From: Rhinopithecus roxellana | Lineage: Eukaryota > Chordata > Mammalia > Primates > Cercopithecidae | Direction of reading: 5' to 3' | DNA length: 64,000 nucleotides | NCBI RefSeq assembly: GCF_007565055.1 | Contig: NC_044560.1 | Coordinates: forward strand, 85,565,295 to 85,629,294 | Part shown: positions 32,845 to 43,418 of the stretch, piece after piece | Layout of the letters: each line of letters begins with the position of its first letter | Numbering within the stretch: position 1 is the stretch's first letter | The notes under the pieces: model-generated | What the model saw: only the letters and a program-made list of their open reading frames with translations | What the model was told of the DNA's origin: nothing | Database searches by the model: none | Translations under genes and position numbers: made by a program

Positions 32845-32965
32845 CCTGAATTAACTAACACGTACCAAGCATTACGTTATATGCTAGCCCAGACAAAAAT
32901 ATGAATAAGACAGAATCTTTGCCCATCAGATGCTCACAGTTTGAGAGGGAAAGGCAAGAAATAAG
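32845..32965 (-). mobile_element. L2 3' region, reverse
   Basis: ACGTACCAAGCATTACGTTATATGC...TGAATAAGACAGAATCTTTGCCC...GATGCTCACAG matches the reversed L2 tail. Confidence 0.6.
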
Positions 32966-32967
32966 TA

Positions 32968-33080
32968 AATTTCAGCTCAGACATCACCTCTCCCAGGAAG
33001 CCTTCCCTGATCCTCTCAGCTTGAGTTAGGGCTGCTTCAAGTTCCTCCTTAGCAGTCTGTGCTTGTTTGTTTCATAATTA
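32968..33080 (+). mobile_element. L2 fragment, forward
   Basis: TTCAGCTCAGACATCACC, CTCCCAGGAAGCCTTCCCTG and TCCTTAGCAGTCTGTGC match L2. It faces the reversed L2 piece immediately to its left. Confidence 0.75.
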
Positions 33081-33081
33081 T

Positions 33082-33195
33082 CTTCATTTATTCAACAAAC
33101 ATTTATTAAGCCAGGCATTAGGGATATAAAACCAAATGAGGCTTTCAGTGTGAAGGAGGAAACAAATATACAGATGAACGAGTGCAAAAGAAAAA
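33082..33195 (-). mobile_element. L2 3' end, reverse
   Basis: TTCATTTATTCAACAAACATTTATTAAG...CCAGGCATTAGGGATATAAAAC is the reversed L2 terminus. Confidence 0.7.
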
Positions 33196-33202
33196 AAATT
33201 CA

Positions 33203-33501
33203 TGACTGGGCAGTGGCTCACACCTGTAATCCCAGCACTTTGGGAGGCCAAGGCAGGCAGATCACTTGAGGTCAGGAGTTCAAGACCAACCTGACCAATA
33301 TGGCGAAACCATGTCTCTACTAAAAATACAAAAATTAGCCAGGCGTGGTGGTGCGTGTCCTGTAGTCCCAGTTACCCAGGAGACTGAGGCAGAAGAATTG
33401 CTTGAACCCAGAAGGCAGAGGTTGCTGTGAGCCAAGACCACATCACTGCACCCCAGCCTGGACAACAGAGTGAGATTCCATCTAATAAAAAAAAAAAAAA
33501 A
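33203..33501 (+). mobile_element. Alu SINE, full length (AluS-like)
   Basis: GGGCAGTGGCTCACACCTG through both arms to GAGTGAGATTCCATCTAAT and an A17 tail. The first few bases are degraded. Confidence 0.93.
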
Positions 33502-33519
33502 ATTTTTTTTTTAATCACT

Positions 33520-33640
33520 ACCAGAATTCTCTGACCCCAAAGCTGAGCTTCTGAAGGTTGGGTCCAGTAAATGCTTGCAGAATAAATGAATGAAAGGGTG
33601 GATGAATAAGTGAGTGCTGTGGTATAGAGGAATGAGTTAC
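33520..33640 (+). mobile_element. L2 3' end fragment
   Basis: GCTTCTGAAGGTTGGGTCCAG...AATGCTTGCAGAATAAATGAATGAAAGG ends in the L2 tail word. Middle parts are lost. Confidence 0.5.
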
Positions 33641-33654
33641 AAACTATATGACCG

Positions 33655-33915
33655 TGCATTTGAACAGGGGCCATTTAAACTGCGTTTCAAAAGTAAAATA
33701 GGAGTCTGCAGGGAGAAAGGAAAGGTACCTCAGACAAGGGCATGGCTGTGGGAAAAAGCCTGAAGGTGGGCGAGCTGCGGAGAGTTTGGTACTGGGGAAT
33801 CTGGCAAAGAAGCAGAGGGAACCAGGTCTGGAAGGGCCACGTGGGTTCTAATGAGTCTTCAGTTTGCTGTGATGATGATTAAAAGCTACAAAAGGTTTAT
33901 AAGCTGAAGAATGTA
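33655..33915 (-). mobile_element. L2 fragment, reverse
   Basis: GGGGCCATTTAAACTGCG...GGAAAGGTACCTCAGAC...GGGCATGGCTGTGGGAAAAAGCC...GGGTTCTAATGAGTC matches reversed L2 upstream of its 3' end. Confidence 0.55.
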
Positions 33916-33918
33916 GCT

Positions 33919-34204
33919 GTTTTTTGAGACAGAGTCTCAATCTATCACCCAGGCTGGAGTGCAGGGGCACAATCTCAGCTCACTGCAACCTTCATCTCCC
34001 GGGTTCAAGTGATTCTGCTGCCTCAGCTTCCTGAGTAGCAGGACTACAGGTGCGCACCACCACACCCAGCTAATTTTTGTATTTTTAGTAGAGACGGGGT
34101 TTCACCATATTGGTCAGGCTGGTCTTGAATTCCGGACCTCGTGATCCGCCCGCCTCGGTCTTCCAAAGTGCTGGGATTACAGGTGTGAGCCACCGTGCCC
34201 GGCC
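33919..34204 (-). mobile_element. Alu SINE, reverse (AluS-like)
   Basis: TTTTTTGAGACAGAGTCTC to GAGCCACCGTGCCCGGCC. Both arms are complete. Confidence 0.95.
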
Positions 34205-34404
34205 CTAACTTTTTACTTCAACTTGCTCACTCTGCCATGCGTTGGAGGAAGTGCAATTGAGTCTATGGAGGATGGTCCAAAGGGCCAGGTAAGAGATGAT
34301 CTTTACTTATGTGGTAGAAACAGACAGAGAAAGGTACTGAAATTCAGAAATACTTAAGAAGTATGGCAGACAGGATTTGGCAACAAATTGGCCTGGAAGG
34401 TGCG

Positions 34405-35150
34405 TTCATTTATTCACAAATATTTACGGAACCTTGACTGCATACGAGACACCATTCTAGACGCTGAACAAGAGAGCCAATGTCTCCACGCCCATGAAAC
34501 TTACACTGGGGGAGGGTGGATGTTACATAAATAAACAAGCAAACAAAAAGAAACATGATAAGCATATGCCATGCCATGAACTTGGACAAGTTGTTTAATT
34601 TTTCTGTGGCTCAGTTTCCTCATCTGTTAAACAGGCACATTAGTAGAACCCCCCTTATAGGGTGGTTGTAAGGATTTAATGAGTTAATATATGTTCAGGG
34701 CTTAGAACAATGCGTGTCCCATAGTAAGCACTGTGTAAGTATTAGCTATTATAACAAGAAAAACAACACAGGAAAATGCATGGAGGGACTTCCATCCTAG
34801 AGCTAGGGAAAGGTGACTTTGGTTAGCAGGGGAAGGAAGGGTTCTCTGGGTTGCTTACTCTTGAGCTGGAACTAGAAAATGGACAGAAGAGCCAGAAATG
34901 CAAAGTTCTAGGAAAAAGCGCTCCAGACAAGGGAAAGACCCCAAGGCTGGAATTAGGAGCATCCAAAAAATAGAGTCAGCATGACCAGAGTGCAGTGAAC
35001 AAAGACAGGGCTGAGAAATAAAACCAGAGGCTGGCCAAGGATAGATCCTGAGGGGCCTGCTGCAATAGTGGTGGGAAGGAAGCTATTGCAGGGCTTTACA
35101 TAAAACAGTGATCTCCTTTGATTTACACCTTTAAAACATCACTAGGGAGG
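34405..35150 (-). mobile_element. Long L2 fragment, reverse, split by a MIR
   Basis: Starts with the reversed tail (TTCATTTATTCACAAATATTTACGG, ACACCATTCTAGACGCTG) and continues right of the MIR with GGAACTAGAAAATGG...CCCCAAGGCTGG...CATGACCAGAGTGCAGTG, AAGCTATTGCAGGGC and TTACACCTTTAAAACATCAC. This is successively more upstream L2 sequence. Confidence 0.7.
34565..34755 (+). mobile_element. MIR SINE
   Basis: ACTTGGACAAGTTGTTTAATTTTTC, TGGCTCAGTTTCCTCATC, TTATAGGGTGGTTGTAAGG and ATAGTAAGCACTGTGTAAG give a nearly complete MIR, lying in L2. Confidence 0.92.
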
Positions 35151-35154
35151 CTTA

Positions 35155-35345
35155 TAGTAGGATGCAAAACATGGCTACAATTTCCTCCAATTCCTGTGAG
35201 CTTGCCCCTTGCCACGTGGCATGGCTGCTCCCCCATCAAGAGGAGTATATCTCCATCCACATGGTTCTGAGTTGGCCTTAGGAAATTACTTTGATCAAGA
35301 GAAGGCAACAGAAGTTATTTGGGGAGCTCCAAAGCCAGATCTCAA
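35155..35345 (+). mobile_element. Possible old LTR relic
   Basis: ATGGCTACAATTTCCTCC...CATGGTTCTGAGTTGGCC...TTTGATCAAGAGAAGGCAAC resembles the front part of the LTR type whose pieces lie at 12010-12135. The evidence is weak. Confidence 0.3.
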
Positions 35346-35439
35346 GTACAACACTGCATAGCTTCCACTCTTAGCCTCTAGCTGCCATGTGTATTAATCA
35401 TATTTTTCACTTTGCTTTATAATGTTTTGACATCCTGGG

Positions 35440-36170
35440 GAGAGTTGCTGACTAGGGAGAGACTACCCCTCTCTAGCTAATTCCTAGAGACAGTGAACAG
35501 CTTGTCGGTGAGCATGCCTCTCATATACAGACCAAGCAACACACACGCACGCCCCCAGCCACCTCCTTCCTCCAACTCTCACACACCAGACAATTCCCTG
35601 CCTTCAATCAACCTAGGACCAAGTACCAGACAGCAAGCAGCAGCCCTAATGCCCCAAAGCCCACTGAAATTATTCAAACTAGCCAATCCTAAACCATTTG
35701 CCCTCCCCTGCCTTGCCTTCCTGCGGAAACCCAATAGAGGGCATGGCTCCCGCTCCCTCCTTTCCGCCTCCTGACCACCACTGATGCTTCCCCCTGTGGC
35801 CCCACATGGCATGCTATTCCATGCTTCTTATTTCTAGGGGACCTGGGAGTAACATTCAACTTTTCTTGCAGTGGCACTGACTCATGTCATCACCTAGTCG
35901 CCCTTATAACATAAGACCCAAGCACAAATTGCCCTTTGAAGGAACTCAGGCTAGCCCACTGGAAGATGGGACCACAAAAAGCAGAGACACATCATCCCAG
36001 CTGAAGGTCCCTGGACCACCGCCCCAGTTGATTTGTCACTGACTGCAGCTCAATGAGTGACCCCCAGAGACACTCACAGAAAACTCACTGTGTGTCCAGG
36101 GCTCTGAGGTGGTCCTAGGTGACCAGCTTCCCCAGGGGTGACTTCTCCCTTTCGATCCAATTCACGTCAA
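35440..36170. other. Unassigned non-coding stretch
   Basis: No repeat or gene is recognised. Opposed 60-90 codon frames at 35493-35877 have no motif. Confidence 0.4.
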
Positions 36171-36183
36171 AGATGAGTCTTAG

Positions 36184-36475
36184 GCCGGGCACAGTGGCTC
36201 ACGCCTATAATCCCAGCACTGTGGGAGGACAAGGCGGGCAGATCACTTGAGGTCAGGAGTTTGTGACTAGCCTGGCCAACATAGTGAAACCCCACCTCTA
36301 CTGAAAAACACAAAAATTAGCCAGGAGTGGTGATGCATGCCTGTAATTCCAGCTACTCTGTAGGCTGAGGCAGGAGAATTGCTTGAACCCAGGAGGCGGA
36401 GGTTGCAGTGAGCCGAGATCGCGCCACTGCACTCCTGCCTGAGTGACAGAGTGAGACTCTGTCTAAAAAAAAAAA
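36184..36475 (+). mobile_element. Alu SINE, full length (AluS-like)
   Basis: GGCCGGGCACAGTGGCTCACG to GAGACTCTGTCTAAAAA, with an A-rich AAATTAAAATT tail. The target-site duplication AAAGATGAG(T/C)CTTA flanks it at 36170-36183 and 36496-36509. Confidence 0.97.
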
Positions 36476-36639
36476 AATTAAAATTAAAATTAAAAAAAAG
36501 ATGAGCCTTAAACACCATGTGATGCTTTGTGCAATTTATTCTGGCAGCGCTCCAATGAGACGGAAAGTGGGAGCAGCCCAGTTGGTGGCATGAGCCAGAC
36601 ACAGTCAGAGGGTCAGACGATCAACTGACCAGGAGGATG

Positions 36640-37929
36640 GATGTCAGTGCAGAAACCATTCTCAGAATCTGGGGGATTCTTTCCCCTTTCTTATACCTGC
36701 CTATTAAACATCCAAATGGAAATGCTGAGCTCTAAGTTGGACATTCACACTGGAGCTCCAGGGAGATGTCTAGGCGGGAGACGTAAAGCTGTGAGTCATT
36801 CAACTTATAGAAGATGTTGAAAGCTGTGGGTCTTAGGAGATCACCTATAAAAAAAACATGGCAAGAGGAGAAAAAGAGGGTCCAGAATCCACAGAGTCTA
36901 GACATTGTGTAGAGGAGGAGGAGAGGGCAAGGAGGGCAAATAGAGGAGAAATAGCAGTGAGGGAGGCCGGGGGGAGAGAATAATGCATTTGCAGGATAAA
37001 TGGGTCAGAAGAGAAAGGACTGTTACATTGGGCAAGGTATAGGTCATTGCTGGCTATGATAAGAGCAGTTTCTGTGGCATTGTGAAGACAAGAGCCAAGT
37101 TCTGGTATGCAGAGGGGAGAAGGAGAGATGTGGAAGTAAGGACAGTGGATTCAAGCAAATCCTTTGAGAAGTTTTACTGTGAAGAACGCACAAAAAATGA
37201 ACAACACTAGGGCGGGGCATGGGGTCAAGGGAAGGAACTTTTGTTTTACACTTTTATGATTGTGAAATGTAGCAGACGTTCAAAAGAATAGCTGTAGTAC
37301 ACATAGGCTGTTCAAAGGGATTTTTTCTTTTCTTCTTTTTTAAAGATGAGAGGTGCTACAGCATTTTGTATGCTAATGGGATGATCCAGTTGAGACAGGA
37401 GAAACTGATGATGCAGGAAAGAGAAAGGATATTTACAGGAACAAAGTCTTTGAGAAGGGGAGAAAGAACAGGATCCAGGGCCCGAGTGGAGGGGTCGGCC
37501 TCTGTTAAGAGTAGGGACACGTCTTTCGTTGTAATAGAAGGAAGTTTGTCAGTTTCGTGAGAGAAGGACACAGGAGTTCTTGTCTGATTGCTTCTAAGAC
37601 TCAGTGAAGTATAAGGCAAGGTCATCAGCTGACAGTGAGGGAGGGAGGGGCAGTGTCTGAGCAGAGAGAGACTGCCTACCCTCTCAGAGTGGGGAAGGGG
37701 AGGTAAGGAGGAAAGGTTGTGGCATTGCTGGGCAGCGTCAGATGCCCATCTGAGATTTGTGGCCCCAAATTCAAAGTGAGACCAGTCAGCAGAGTTACAA
37801 GGGTTTCTCCAGCAATGCTCAGAGGCCTGGGTGCAGATTCCAGGAAGACCAATAGATAGGGTTAGCCAGGACAGAGGTTTTGCTGGAAGACAGTTAAGGA
37901 CATTTGTAAGGAAATGATTACAATCAATC
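36640..37929 (-). pseudogene. L2 ORF2 reverse-transcriptase relic
   Basis: L2 is a CR1-clade LINE whose ORF2 carries an endonuclease and a reverse transcriptase. The plus strand here carries the reverse complement of that region: CATCCAAATGGAAATGCTGAGC, GGGTCTTAGGAGATCACC, AGAGCAGTTTCTGTGGC, CCTTTGAGAAGTTTTACTGTGAAG, GATGAGAGGTGCTACAGC and GTCATCAGCTGACAGTGAGG, in consensus order. A 228-codon minus-strand frame at 37356-38042 crosses part of it and runs on into the THE1 LTR, so it is fortuitous at its N end. The RT core is heavily decayed, with deletions in the stretch where the family has its YADD motif (about 36780-36900). At about 1.3 kb it is the longest L2 coding remnant in the window. 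It ends on the right at the THE1 LTR. Confidence 0.7.
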
Positions 37930-38291
37930 TGATACAGTTTGGCTCTGCGTCCCCACCCAAATCTCACCTGGAATTGTAATTGCCATGTTTGAGGGAGGGA
38001 CCTGGTGGGAGGTGACTGGATCATGTGGGCTGTTTCCTCCATGCTGTTCTCATGATAGGGAGGGAGTTCTCATGAGATCTGATGGTTTACAAGCAGTGAT
38101 TTCCCCTGTGTGTTCTCTCTCTCCTGCTGCCATGTAAGATGTGCCTTGCTTCCCATTTGCCTTCCACCATGATTGTAAGTTTACCAAAGCCTCGTCAGCC
38201 ATGTGGAACTGTGAGTCAATTAAAGCTCTTTGCTTTGCAAATTACCCAGTCTCAGTGATTCTTTATAGCAGTATGAGAATAGACTAATACA
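37930..38291 (+). mobile_element. THE1-type MaLR solo LTR
   Basis: TGATACAGTTTGGCTCTGCG, CCCCACCCAAATCTCACC, GGGAGGTGACTGGATCATG, TGTGTTCTCTCTCTCCTGCTG, CATGTGGAACTGTGAGTC and the terminus ATAGACTAATACA. About 362 bases, both ends present. The 5-base flanks (CAATC and CCACG) no longer match. Confidence 0.93.
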
Positions 38292-38530
38292 CCACGCTTG
38301 GCTGGTTAAGGAAGGGGGAGATGACATGGTGGGAGGGGGTCAAGAAAGACTGAGGGCAGCTTCCAGGTTTTTGCCACCCACCTACAGGCACCATTTGCCA
38401 AGATGCCATTCCCATATAGGAGGAAGTCCAGGTCTGGGAGGAGGACTCTGAGTGGAGATGCTGATAGGTGTGTCTGTGGGGATGCAGGTAGACAGACATC
38501 ACTCCCACCTCACTGGCCCCTCTGGCCTGC
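38292..38530 (-). mobile_element. Possible L2 fragment, reverse
   Basis: AGCTTCCAGGTTTTTGCC...GGCACCATTTGCCAAGATGCC...GGAGGAAGTCCAGG resembles reversed L2 just 3' of the RT region. Its position relative to the RT relic to its left is out of order, so it may be a separate copy. Confidence 0.35.
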
Positions 38531-38639
38531 CCTTGGCCCCTAACTGAAAAGGTGAAAGACAACCTCATTGGCCCCAGTGTCTAGTGCCCTGCACAGGCAA
38601 CTGCAGCCTCCCTCTTTCTTTAGGAATCTGTCAGGGCCT

Positions 38640-38830
38640 GTTTGCTGGTCTTTTCAGTTTAATACATTTTAATCAGAAAATTAATCAGGAAACACCAGTT
38701 CAGCAGATAATTGAACAATGAGGAGACATGATAATTGCTGTTTAGTCTAATTAACTTTGTTAAGTCTTTATTGGCAACAGACTTTCTGAGTGAAACTTAT
38801 TAAATGTCCTTCCCTGGAAAATTCAATTCC
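38640..38830. promoter_or_regulatory. Candidate conserved non-coding block (unproven)
   Basis: A repeat-free, AT-rich stretch packed with homeodomain-type TAATTA-like words: TTAATCAGAAAATTAATCAGG, GTCTAATTAACTTTG and TTTATTGGCAAC. This texture is common in conserved enhancers. There is no direct evidence of activity. Confidence 0.3.
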
Positions 38831-40250
38831 TATTCAAAGGAAAAGTTGTAGCGTCTGTCTGTCTGTCTGCATTATTTCCAGGAAAAGGATATTGGCCCTG
38901 CAGCAGTCCAGTGGGCCAAGGAGACCTGTCAACCTTCCTTTTGGCCCTGCCCAGCTTCCTTTCCTCTAGAATTGCAGGCATCCCAGCTCAGGAGCACAGG
39001 ATTCACCGTCTCAGCCAGTCCTGAGAGCCACTGCACTAGGCCACTGCTCTCTCCAAACCACGTGACTTGTAGCCCATTAGTCTTGTTCTCCTCTTATGCT
39101 TTGGGGATCCTCTTGAATAGGGCCATTCAGAGTCCTGGAGCGGGCACTAAGCCCTCTCCAAGGGAAGGGACCGTCTATGAAAATCACCTACAGGTGTGAG
39201 TTGGCACACATTATGTACCAAGAGGCATCTGACCCCAAGTTATGTAAAAGCAGGCTATTGACCTGAATTATCCAATAAAGAGCTGCTTGATTGGTGCAGG
39301 CCCTTTGCAAAGGTAATGGTGCCTTCAAGGGCTCCGAAGGTGTGCAAAGCAGTTTGTTCATGCACTAAATGTTTTTCTCCTTAGAGTCTCTTCTTGCTCT
39401 TTTCTCTGTGATCATTTCTTATCTAGGTCCTCTCAGAGGGGACTTGCTTCTAATCTGCTTCCTCACTATACACAGCTAGTTCCCTCCTGTGGGAACACAC
39501 AGCTCCAACTTCCCCCATGGAGATCATTCCTGGTACTAGCACCAGTAGACACAGAAGGGGCATCTAGCTCATGGAAGCCCCAGGGATTTTACTGAATGAT
39601 CCATCGTGGGATCTAGAAGACAGATGTTGCTGAATTCAAAAGTGGACATTCAGAGTATGCTTGGGTGGAAAGTGAAACACCAGCTTCTACCATTGCAACT
39701 CTGCACAATTACCTTTGGTTTCAAGTCCCTCTCACCACCACAACAACAAGTACTAAGAGAGCCACCTGCCATCGTAACCGTTGCCCCTATTTCAGGGATG
39801 CTTATCCTGGGAGTCCCCTCCTACCTCCTTATTTTGAACTCTTGACATCTGGGATTTTCAGCACCTGCTACTAACTACCAAAGGGTTTGGTTATCCTAAA
39901 CAAGTGGTATTATTTTAGTGTGCTCTGTCCTGTCCAATATCAATAGGCCAAACAGATATTAAATTTACACAGATCCCAAATGTCAACTGGTGGGGGAAGT
40001 GACAGTGAACTATTCTAAGATGAAAGGAAGTACAGACCATTACCAGATGCTTTTGTTTAACAGGCAAAGAAATGAAGAGTGACAAGGGGCTGTTTTTGCA
40101 TACTCCATGAAACCATCTCCTCATTGCTGGAAATGTACCCCTCAACCTGTCCTCCAGCTAATTCTGAGAGTTTTCAAGGGTACGGCCTTGAATGCTCCAG
40201 AATGAGCCCCTTGGCTTGTCTGCTTGCTGCTGCTCTGGGCTCTGGTGAGG
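38831..40250. other. Repeat-poor stretch
   Basis: I see no gene or confident repeat. A CTGT run (GTCTGTCTGTCTG) is near 38854. The part 39240-39370 (GACCTGAATTATCCAATAAAG, CCTTTGCAAAGGTAATGG) has a regulatory look but no proof. Confidence 0.4.
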
Positions 40251-40258
40251 TCACCAGG

Positions 40259-40621
40259 TGATAGGGTTTGGCTATGTCCCCACTCAAATCTCATCTTGAA
40301 TTGCAGCTCCCACGATTCCCATGTGTCATGGGAGGCACCCAGTGGAAGGTAATTGAATCAAGGAAGCGGGTCTTTCCAGTGCTGTTCTCATGATAGTGAA
40401 TAAGTTTCACAACATCTGATGGTTTTATAAAGGGAAGTTAGCCTGCACAAGCTCTCTTGTCTCCTGCCATGTAAGACGTGACTTTGCTCCTCATTCACCT
40501 TCTGCAGTGATTGTGAGGCCTCCCAGCCATGTAGAACTGTGAGTCAATTAAACCTCTTTCCCTTATAAATCACCCAGTCTTAGGTATGACTTTATTAGCA
40601 GTGTGAGAACAGACTAATACA
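40259..40621 (+). mobile_element. MST-type MaLR solo LTR with intact 5-bp duplications
   Basis: TGATAGGGTTTGGCTATGTCC to GAACAGACTAATACA, 363 bases, with CCAGG immediately on both sides (40254-40258 and 40622-40626). No internal sequence remains, so homologous recombination removed the body. Confidence 0.95.
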
Positions 40622-40629
40622 CCAGGGTG

Positions 40630-41520
40630 CTGAGCCCAGCTGTCCTCTCCTGATCCACCACTGATGTCCACTTCTGAGGCCCTCGCTTGAAACTGGCTGT
40701 TCCTTCTAAACCCTGGGTTATTACCTTCCCCAATCCACCACCTCCCAATCCCAAACTGAAGGTTTAGGATTCATGAAAGGGGAGTACAACAGAAAGAATA
40801 ATTTAGAACTGCTACTAGAAGTGGCCACTCTTTGAACCCACAGACCCAACTCCCACCTTAAAACCTCTTATTGGACTGGTTCCCTCCCTGGCTGCTGACC
40901 AGCCTTCCCACTCTGGAGTCCAGACCTGCCTCCCAAATCCTCACATCCTGTCCCCAGATGGGAACCCCCACTGAATCTGACCCCTACCCACCCACAAGGG
41001 AGACATCTGGCATCAAGTCCATAACAAGGCAACCCCACAAGAATCCCCCCGTACACTTCCCAGAGTCTGGCTCTCCAAGATTACAGCTAGGAACAACTGC
41101 TGCAGAAAAATCTCACCAACTAGGTACAAATGTGGCAATTTACAGGTGTGGGGCAGTCTCGATCCAGAATTAGAAAGGAAACATTTCTCTAAAGGAAACA
41201 TAATTTGCAGAGGCTTGATTCCGCTAAAATACCCACCTGATTTCCATTACTAAGCAGTACACCTAACATCTCAGTCTGAAGCAATTGCATTTAGGTTTTG
41301 GAGAACCAGGGTAAGCACTTGCTTCTCATTTACATAACTACAAGGGCCCACTCAAGAGGTTCTGCCAAGAACAAAGGGACAGTCTGCCCTAAAGGTAAAT
41401 TTCAGTCTCCACCCTTAAAGACAGAAACTGCTCAAAATTTTTACAGTAAGTTTTTCACCTACAAAAACTGTAAGGTCTGAGTCTCTACCAGGCATCCTAT
41501 TACATAAGGAGTGGAAGAAG
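40630..41520. other. Unassigned non-coding stretch
   Basis: No repeat or gene is recognised. A 100-codon frame at 40871-41173 has no motif. Confidence 0.4.
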
Positions 41521-41524
41521 GACC

Positions 41525-41640
41525 ATAAATGTGAGAGCAGGGATGATGTTGTATTTATCTCCTGCCCCGCTAATGCCTAGCTCAAGACTCTCTGCATATC
41601 TAATAGGTCCTCAACAAATCGTTGTTGAATGAGATGGTGT
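41525..41640 (+). mobile_element. L2 3' end
   Basis: GAGAGCAGGGATGATGTTG, CTCCTGCCCCGCTAATGCC and CCTCAACAAATCGTTGTTGAATGAG match the L2 terminus. Confidence 0.8.
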
Positions 41641-41869
41641 AAACTGGAACAAGTGTGAGATCCCGTGTGGGGCACCTGGAGATAAAAAACAGAGGCACTG
41701 CAGGCCCATCTATGCAAACTATTAATAGAAATTGCCAGTGGAGGTCAGGAAGGTGCTAGGTTTAGAGAGGCCGAGTTCCTCCAGCAAGGCTGTGAAGTCA
41801 AGCCTTTGGCCTTGATTACAGCCCCAGCTGAGGGCACATGGCTCCAGGCCAGTGGAGTTTGGCTGTGGC

Positions 41870-42035
41870 TTGTATAATAATAATACTAATAGCCTATGTG
41901 GCACTGTATGTATCAGCACATTTAATCATCACAACACCTCCATAAGGAAGGTACCATCACCACCTCTAATTAATAAATGGAAAGCATGGTACAGAAAGGT
42001 AAAGATAGTTGCCAAGATCATAAAGCTAAGATGGG
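41870..42035 (-). mobile_element. MIR SINE, reverse, weak
   Basis: ACATTTAATCATCACAACACC...AAGGAAGGTACCATCACC...GTACAGAAAGGTAAAGATAG follows the reverse MIR order. Confidence 0.4.
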
Positions 42036-42039
42036 GTCA

Positions 42040-42262
42040 ATGAACTTTTTTCCATAATGAACCAAACAGTAATTATTTTCAGCTTTGTAGGCCATATGGT
42101 TGATCTCTGATGCAAATATACAGCTCTGTCTTTGTAGCATGAAGACAATCATAGACAATATATAAATGAATGGATGTAACGAAGTACCAATAAGACTTTA
42201 TTTACAAAAATCAGGCAGTGGGCCAAATACCCACAGGCTGGGTTTGCTGATCCATAAGCTAG
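42040..42262 (+). mobile_element. MER3-like hAT element
   Basis: GCTTTGTAGGCCATATGG, AATCATAGACAATATATAAATG, AGACTTTATTTACAAAAATCAGGC, GTGGGCCAAAT and TTTGCTGATCC are the MER3 landmarks. It is close to full length and in the opposite orientation to 4075-4256. Confidence 0.75.
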
Positions 42263-42289
42263 GAAGCAAGAGTTATTGGAGTCCAAATT

Positions 42290-42597
42290 CTTAGCCATTA
42301 TCCATATCAATTGAAGAACCACAAGATTCATAAATTTGGAAAGAAGAGCTTTATTTCTTATAAAGGGTTGCAGCCTGTGGGCTGGCCATCCCACAGGTGG
42401 GAAAATGTGGCCTCCAGTAGAAACCAAAAGCAAGCACTACAAGGGAGGTAAGGGTGGAACCATAATTTATGCAACATGGGTTGGATAAGTATACACACTT
42501 AATGGGTTACAGGAGGAGCTATGACTATTCATGATGGGGGGGCATATGCATGCATAATAAACAAGCATGTATGGTACATACATCCATGTTCACTTTG
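42290..42597 (-). mobile_element. Possible LTR relic, reverse
   Basis: The minus strand carries GCATATGCCCCCC, CCACCCTTACCTCCC, GGCTGCAACCCTTTATAAG and an AATAAAGCTCTTC site near one end. This looks like an ERV LTR 3' end. I cannot name the family. A THE1 LTR is inserted at its right edge. Confidence 0.35.
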
Positions 42598-42957
42598 TGC
42601 ATTAATCTATTCTCACACTGCTGATAAAGACACACCCGAGACTGGGTAATTTATCAAGGAAAGAGGTTTAATTGATTCACACTTCCACATGGCTGGGGAA
42701 GCCTCACAATCATGGCAGAAGGTGAAGGAGGAGCAAAGTCACATTTTAGATGTCAGCAGGCTAGACAGCATGTGCAAGGGAACTCCTCTGTATAAAATCA
42801 TCAGATCTCCTGAGACTTATTCACCAACATGAGAGCAGCATGGGAAAAACCCACCCCCATGATTCAATCACCTCCCACCAGGTCCCTCCCATGACATGTG
42901 GGAATTATTACAATTCAAGGTGAGATTTGGGTGGGGACATACAGCCAAACCATATCA
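42598..42957 (-). mobile_element. THE1-type MaLR solo LTR, reverse, intact duplications
   Basis: The minus strand begins TGATATGGTTTGGCTGTATG and ends AATAGATTAATGCA. CTTTG lies directly on both sides (42593-42597 and 42958-42962). 360 bases, no internal part. Confidence 0.95.
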
Positions 42958-43089
42958 CTTTGGGTGGAGACTTAACTTTTAAATACAGTAAAGTTAGGCT
43001 CTGTATGTCAAAAAGTCACAGAAAGGATGCAGAAGCATCCTGTGCACAGCCTCTGTAAATTGGCCAGTCCTTGGCCAGCAGTTTTGGTT

Positions 43090-43418
43090 TTTTTGTTGTT
43101 TTTACTTGTTTGTCTGTTTGTTTGTTTGTTTTTTGAGACAGAGTTTCACTCTTGTCCCCCAGGCTGGAGTGCAGTGGCATGATCTCAGCTCACTGCAGCT
43201 TCCACCTCCTGGGTTCTAGCGATTCTCCTGCCTCAGCCTCCTTAGTAGCTGGGATTACAGGAGCCTGCCACCATGCCAAGCTAATTTTTGTATTTTCAGT
43301 AGAGACGGGGTTTCACCATGTTAGCCAGGCTGGTCTCGAACTCCTGACCTCAGGAGATCCACAGGCCTCGGCCTCCCAAAGTGCTGGGATAACAGGCGTG
43401 AGCCACCACGCCCGGCCC
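43090..43418 (-). mobile_element. Alu SINE, reverse, with (TTTG)n tail
   Basis: The T/G-rich tail at 43090-43132 (GTTTGTTTGTTTG) leads into GAGACAGAGTTTCACTC and on to GAGCCACCACGCCCGGCCC. AluS-like. Confidence 0.95.

Noticed and set aside
37356..38042. 228-codon minus-strand frame
   Set aside because: It joins THE1 LTR sequence to an L2 relic and so is not one gene.
40250..42962. Full-length MaLR provirus between the LTRs
   Set aside because: The LTRs are in opposite orientation, have different target duplications, and enclose no retroviral interior.
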